Source: Prosthecobacter debontii
GTDB taxonomy: Bacteria > Verrucomicrobiota > Verrucomicrobiia > Verrucomicrobiales > Akkermansiaceae
Direction of reading: 5' to 3'
NCBI GenBank assembly: GCA_945883455.1
Contig: CAMCXJ010000029.1
Span: forward strand, 1 to 16,439
Length of the DNA stretch: 16,439 bases
The notes below the pieces were generated by a model. That model was not told where the DNA came from. It ran no database searches and saw nothing but the letters and a program-made list of their open reading frames with translations. The position numbers and the translations under genes are program-made. This document shows, piece by piece, positions 13,658 to 16,439 of this stretch; position 1 is the first letter of the stretch, and each line of letters starts with the position of its first letter.

Positions 13658-14590
13658 ATGAAAACCTTCATCTCAGGCCACCGCGGCATGGTCGGCTCCG
13701 CCCTCGTCCGCAAGGCCGGCTCCCTCGGCCTCGAAACCCTCACCGCCACGCGCGCCGAGCTCGATCTCACCTCGCAGCCCGAGGTCTTCGCGTTTCTCGA
13801 AAAACATAAGCCTGCCACGGTGATCATCGCGGCGGCAAAAGTCGGCGGTATCCACGCGAACTCCACCTACCCAGCAGATTTCATCTATGAGAACCTCGCC
13901 ATCGCCGCGAACCTCATCGAGGGCTCCCGCCGCGCCGGTGTCTCGCGCGTGCTTTTCCTCGGCTCCTCCTGCATTTATCCGAAGCTCGCTCCCCAGCCCA
14001 TGCCGGAAAACTGCCTGCTCACCTCCCCGCTCGAAACGACGAACGAGGCCTACGCCATCGCCAAGATCGCCGGGCTAAAAATGTGCCAGCATTACCGCGC
14101 CCAGCACGGCCTGCTCTACCACTCCGCCATGCCCACCAACCTCTACGGCCCGGGCGATAACTACCACGCGGAAAACTCCCACGTCATCCCCGCCCTGATC
14201 CGCCGTTTCCATGAGGCGAAGGCAAACAACGCGCCCTCCGTCACCATCTGGGGCACCGGCACACCCTGCCGCGAGTTCCTCCACACCGACGACCTCGCCA
14301 ACGCCTGCTTCCACCTCCTTTCCCTCACCAACCCGCCAGACTGGGTCAACGTCGGCACCGGCACCGACCTCACCATCCTCGACCTTGCCAAACTGATCGC
14401 GAAAACCATCGGCTACCCCGGAGAGATTCTGACAGACCCCACCAAACCCGACGGCACTCCGAAAAAACTCCTCGATATCTCGCTCATCGAATCCACCGGC
14501 TGGCGTCCGGAAATCCCTTTCGAAAACGGCCTAGCCGGAGCCTATCAGGATTTCCTCGCCTCCCTGGAAAGCGGTGCGGCCAGGCTGTAG
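13658..14590 (+). CDS. fcl: GDP-L-fucose synthase
   Basis: A 310-residue extended short-chain dehydrogenase that epimerises and reduces GDP-4-keto-6-deoxy-D-mannose to GDP-L-fucose with NADPH. The nucleotide motif GHRGMVGS is at 7-14. The family block AAAKVGGIHANSTYPADFIY is at 58-77, LGSSCIYPK at 101-109, and the catalytic Y132-x3-K136 in NEAYAIAK. PTNLYGPGDNYH and EFLHTDDLANA, typical of this enzyme, follow. The length matches (about 310-320). The start ATG 13658 gives MKTFISGHRGMVG directly. It lies 31 bp after the toxin gene. It works with the Gmd encoded at the right edge, although the usual gmd-fcl order is reversed and the two are separated by three genes. Confidence 0.93.
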   Translation: MKTFISGHRGMVGSALVRKAGSLGLETLTATRAELDLTSQPEVFAFLEKHKPATVIIAAAKVGGIHANSTYPADFIYENLAIAANLIEGSRRAGVSRVLFLGSSCIYPKLAPQPMPENCLLTSPLETTNEAYAIAKIAGLKMCQHYRAQHGLLYHSAMPTNLYGPGDNYHAENSHVIPALIRRFHEAKANNAPSVTIWGTGTPCREFLHTDDLANACFHLLSLTNPPDWVNVGTGTDLTILDLAKLIAKTIGYPGEILTDPTKPDGTPKKLLDISLIESTGWRPEIPFENGLAGAYQDFLASLESGAARL

Positions 14591-14617
14591 CCAATCCATA
14601 CCAGCTTCCCCTAACAT

Positions 14618-15007
14618 TTGAATATCCGCGCCATCACCATCGGTTTCGTCCTCTTCCTCATCGCGGCCGTAATCATCGCGAACACCGGAAATGGCGAATA
14701 TTTCTGGCCCTTCATTCATAAAGTCCGACACGCCGACAAAGCCGGCCACATCATCCTCTTCGGAACGCTCTCTTTCCTCTGCAACCTCACCTTCCCCAGC
14801 CGCAGGTTCGGACGACGCCCTTTCCTCGTCACCCTGACCACCCTCGTCCTTCTTGTGGTCATCTCGCTGGAGGAAATCTCCCAAGCCTTCATCCCCATCC
14901 GTCACTGCCACCTCTTCGACTGGCTCGCCGGTCTCGCCGGCCTCGCCATCGGGCAGATCGCGGCTCTCCGATGCACCCGCCGTCTTGATCATGAAACGCC
15001 ATCCTGA
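14618..15007 (+). CDS. VanZ-like membrane protein
   Basis: A 129-residue integral membrane protein with four predicted helices (about 4-21, 43-58, 68-85, 103-118). The VanZ-family polar pattern is present: D40, K41 and H44 in HADKAGHIILFG, then E85/E86, Q89, R95 and D101 in the stretch EEISQAFIPIR to HLFDWLAG. VanZ-type proteins occur in polysaccharide and envelope clusters with unclear chemistry. The start is TTG 14618 (read as MNIRAITIGF); no in-frame ATG or GTG upstream is better. The gap to fcl is 27 bp, so it is likely co-transcribed with it. Confidence 0.75.
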   Translation: MNIRAITIGFVLFLIAAVIIANTGNGEYFWPFIHKVRHADKAGHIILFGTLSFLCNLTFPSRRFGRRPFLVTLTTLVLLVVISLEEISQAFIPIRHCHLFDWLAGLAGLAIGQIAALRCTRRLDHETPS

Positions 15008-15022
15008 TCCAACTTTCCGATC

Positions 15023-15544
15023 ATGCGCCCTCCCATCCAAATCGACCGGCTCCGTGAATTCATGGCCGCGCTCGGGCGTGAAACCTCCGGCAATGGCCGC
15101 ATCTACTTCACAGGCGGCGCCACCGCCCTGCTTTACGGCTGGCGACCCATGACCGTGGACATCGACCTCAAGGCCGATCCCGAACCCGCCCGCTTTTTCG
15201 AGTCCATCGCACACCTCAAGGACTCCCTCCAAGTGAACATCGAGCTGGCCTCGCCCGGCGATTTTATCCCCGAGCTGCCCGATTGGCGTTCCCGCTCCAT
15301 TTTCATCGAGCGCCACGGCCAACTCGATTTTTACCATCTCGATCCCTACAGCCAAGCCCTGTCGAAGATATCCAGGGGGCATCCCCGCGATCTCACGGAC
15401 ATCAATGCCATGGTTTCCGCCGGGCTGATCGCAAAAGACCGGCTGCCCGTCCATTTTGCGTCCATCGAACCGCTTCTCATCCGCTATCCGGCGATTGATC
15501 CCGCCTCCTTCTCCCGCGCCGTGGAATCGTTCGTGAACTCATAA
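15023..15544 (+). CDS. Nucleotidyltransferase-fold protein
   Basis: A 173-residue protein with a minimal nucleotidyltransferase signature: G31-G32 in IYFTGGATALLYGW, then the metal-binding pair D46 and D48 in TVDIDLKADPEP, and a likely third acidic position later (QLDFYHLDP). This is the pattern of DUF6036/AbiEii-like enzymes, which often act as toxins or regulators by transferring nucleotides. The start ATG 15023 lies 15 bp after the VanZ-like gene. Only four bases separate it from the next small gene, so the two form a pair. Involvement in sugar-nucleotide synthesis is unlikely, because the sugar-nucleotidyltransferase signature is missing. Confidence 0.65.
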   Translation: MRPPIQIDRLREFMAALGRETSGNGRIYFTGGATALLYGWRPMTVDIDLKADPEPARFFESIAHLKDSLQVNIELASPGDFIPELPDWRSRSIFIERHGQLDFYHLDPYSQALSKISRGHPRDLTDINAMVSAGLIAKDRLPVHFASIEPLLIRYPAIDPASFSRAVESFVNS

Positions 15545-15548
15545 GGAC

Positions 15549-15854
15549 ATGATCGCACGAAACTTATCCTTCATCCAAGGGCTGCCCGGCGAAGAGCTGA
15601 TCGTGAAAGGCCTGGCCGATCTCGCCGACAACTCACACACCATCGAATCCTGCCTCGTCCGCATCGCCTCAGACAGGCTTTCGCGCGCTGGCATCCTCTC
15701 CATCACCATCCCCTCGGCGGAAAACGCGGAACTCGATCTCTACGCGCTCCTCACCCCGTTCGGCGACGACGCCCACTCCAAATACAACGCCCTGATCCGA
15801 CGGCTCATCAGCTTCGAACAAGCCCTCGACCACCGTATATCCCGCGCCGCATAA
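15549..15854 (+). CDS. Small partner of the nucleotidyltransferase
   Basis: A 101-residue protein I cannot assign to a named family. It is soluble and mostly helical, with segments GEELIVKGLADLADNSHTIE and ESCLVRIASDRLSRAGI, a short proline-containing turn, and a C-terminal HSKYNALIRRLISFEQALDH. I recall comparable small proteins beside DUF6036-like nucleotidyltransferases in other bacteria, from general familiarity and not from a search. The start ATG 15549 is four bases after the nucleotidyltransferase stop, which implies co-translation. An antitoxin or specificity subunit is possible, but toxin-antitoxin operons usually place the antitoxin first, the reverse of this order. Confidence 0.6.
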   Translation: MIARNLSFIQGLPGEELIVKGLADLADNSHTIESCLVRIASDRLSRAGILSITIPSAENAELDLYALLTPFGDDAHSKYNALIRRLISFEQALDHRISRAA

Positions 15855-15920
15855 CCCGAGCATTCGCCATCACCTCTGCGACTCCGGTCATTCAGCAGAC
15901 CATTCACAACCAACGTCTTC

Positions 15921-15954
15921 ATTAGCGAACATTCGCGTGCATTCGCGGTTAACC
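15921..15954. repeat. Three imperfect tandem decamers
   Basis: ATTAGCGAAC, ATTCGCGTGC and ATTCGCGGTT follow one another without gap and then AACC. Similar strings (attcgcgtgcattcgcggtt) are familiar to me as a dispersed intergenic element in many environmental bacteria, from general knowledge and not from a search. The 134-bp gap upstream of gmd holds nothing else I can recognise. Confidence 0.4.
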
Positions 15955-15988
15955 TCTTCCCACAACCCCGGCTCCACACCTCTCACCC

Positions 15989-16439
15989 ATGAAAAAAGCA
16001 CTCATCACAGGCATCACCGGCCAGGACGGTTCCTACCTCGCGGAATTCCTTCTGGAAAAAGGCTACGAAGTCCACGGCATCAAACGCCGCGCGTCCCTCT
16101 TCAACACCCAGCGTATCGATCACATCTATGAGGATCCGCACGTCGAGAGCTCGCGCTTCAAGCTCCACTACGGCGACCTCACCGACTCCTCCAACCTCAC
16201 CCGAATCATTTCCGAAGTTCAGCCAGATGAAATATATAATCTTGGCGCACAATCCCACGTAGCTGTCTCCTTCGAATGCCCGGAATACACCGCCGACGTC
16301 GATGCCATGGGCACGCTGCGTTTGCTGGAAGCCATCCGCTTCCTCGGCCTTGAAAAAAAGACCCGTTTCTACCAAGCCTCCACCTCCGAGCTTTACGGCC
16401 TCGTCCAGGAAATCCCGCAGAAGGAAACCACGCCGTTTT
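15989..16439 (+). CDS. gmd: GDP-mannose 4,6-dehydratase, 5' part
   Basis: The first 150 codons of an extended short-chain dehydrogenase that converts GDP-D-mannose to GDP-4-keto-6-deoxy-D-mannose, the substrate of GDP-L-fucose synthase. The N-terminus MKKALITGITGQDGSYLAEF carries the Rossmann glycine motif (GITGQDG, 8-14). Gmd signatures follow: HGIKRRASLFNTQRIDHIY, LHYGDLTDSSNL, YNLGAQSHVAVSFE and YQASTSELYG. The reading frame runs off the window before the YxxxK motif, so completeness cannot be judged. The start ATG is unambiguous. No strong ribosome site precedes it. Confidence 0.93.
   Translation, partial: MKKALITGITGQDGSYLAEFLLEKGYEVHGIKRRASLFNTQRIDHIYEDPHVESSRFKLHYGDLTDSSNLTRIISEVQPDEIYNLGAQSHVAVSFECPEYTADVDAMGTLRLLEAIRFLGLEKKTRFYQASTSELYGLVQEIPQKETTPF

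Noticed and set aside
14531..15454. Minus-strand open frame of 307 codons over vanZ-like and nucleotidyltransferase genes
   Set aside because: It spans several real genes in antisense, is rich in Gly/Glu/Asp, and lacks any domain pattern.

Overview
This window looks like a piece of a high-GC, Gram-negative-type chromosome, most probably of the Verrucomicrobiota. That assignment is inference. It rests on the gene families present, pyrimidine-rich sequence before many starts in place of strong Shine-Dalgarno sites, dense short hairpins between genes, and the pairing of a GbsR/MarR-type regulator with a NusG paralog ahead of sugar-nucleotide genes. No rRNA, tRNA, CRISPR array or transposase was seen.

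Layout. Positions 1-251 hold two back-to-back hairpins and a possible minus-strand antitoxin relic. An iron-type alcohol dehydrogenase (252-1364) overlaps by one base a lipoprotein with an eight-blade PQQ-like propeller (1364-2584). From 2652 to 3329 the minus strand carries decaying material: an unrecognised ORF with a doubtful start, the first ten codons of a MazF/PemK-like toxin, and its antitoxin interrupted by a stop. An adenosine deaminase (3451-4566) faces an unrecognised single-pass membrane protein (4592-5863, minus). A DHDPS-family lyase/deaminase and an alpha-ketoglutarate semialdehyde dehydrogenase (6050-8528) form a catabolic operon. It converges on an Fe-S L-serine dehydratase (8630-10204, minus) across a 12-bp inverted repeat.

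The right third is a surface-polysaccharide region. A GbsR/MarR-type regulator (10396-10908) overlaps an RfaH/UpxY-like NusG paralog (10905-11465) by four bases. The 240-bp leader that follows contains an exact copy of the RfaH recruitment element ops, GGCGGTAGCGTG (11600-11611), then a long AT-rich hairpin ending 18 bp before UDP-galactopyranose mutase (11706-12851). GDP-fucose synthase (13658-14590), a VanZ-like membrane protein (14618-15007) and the 5' end of GDP-mannose 4,6-dehydratase (15989 to the window end) follow. They are interrupted by a UPF0175/PIN toxin-antitoxin pair and by a nucleotidyltransferase with a small partner.

How the parts fit. The regulator probably controls synthesis of the NusG paralog. 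The paralog would load at ops and let RNA polymerase, and perhaps ribosomes, pass the hairpin into the glf/fcl/gmd genes that make UDP-galactofuranose and GDP-fucose precursors. This self-contained antitermination circuit, with a proteobacterial-type ops element in an apparently non-proteobacterial genome, is the most interesting item in the window.
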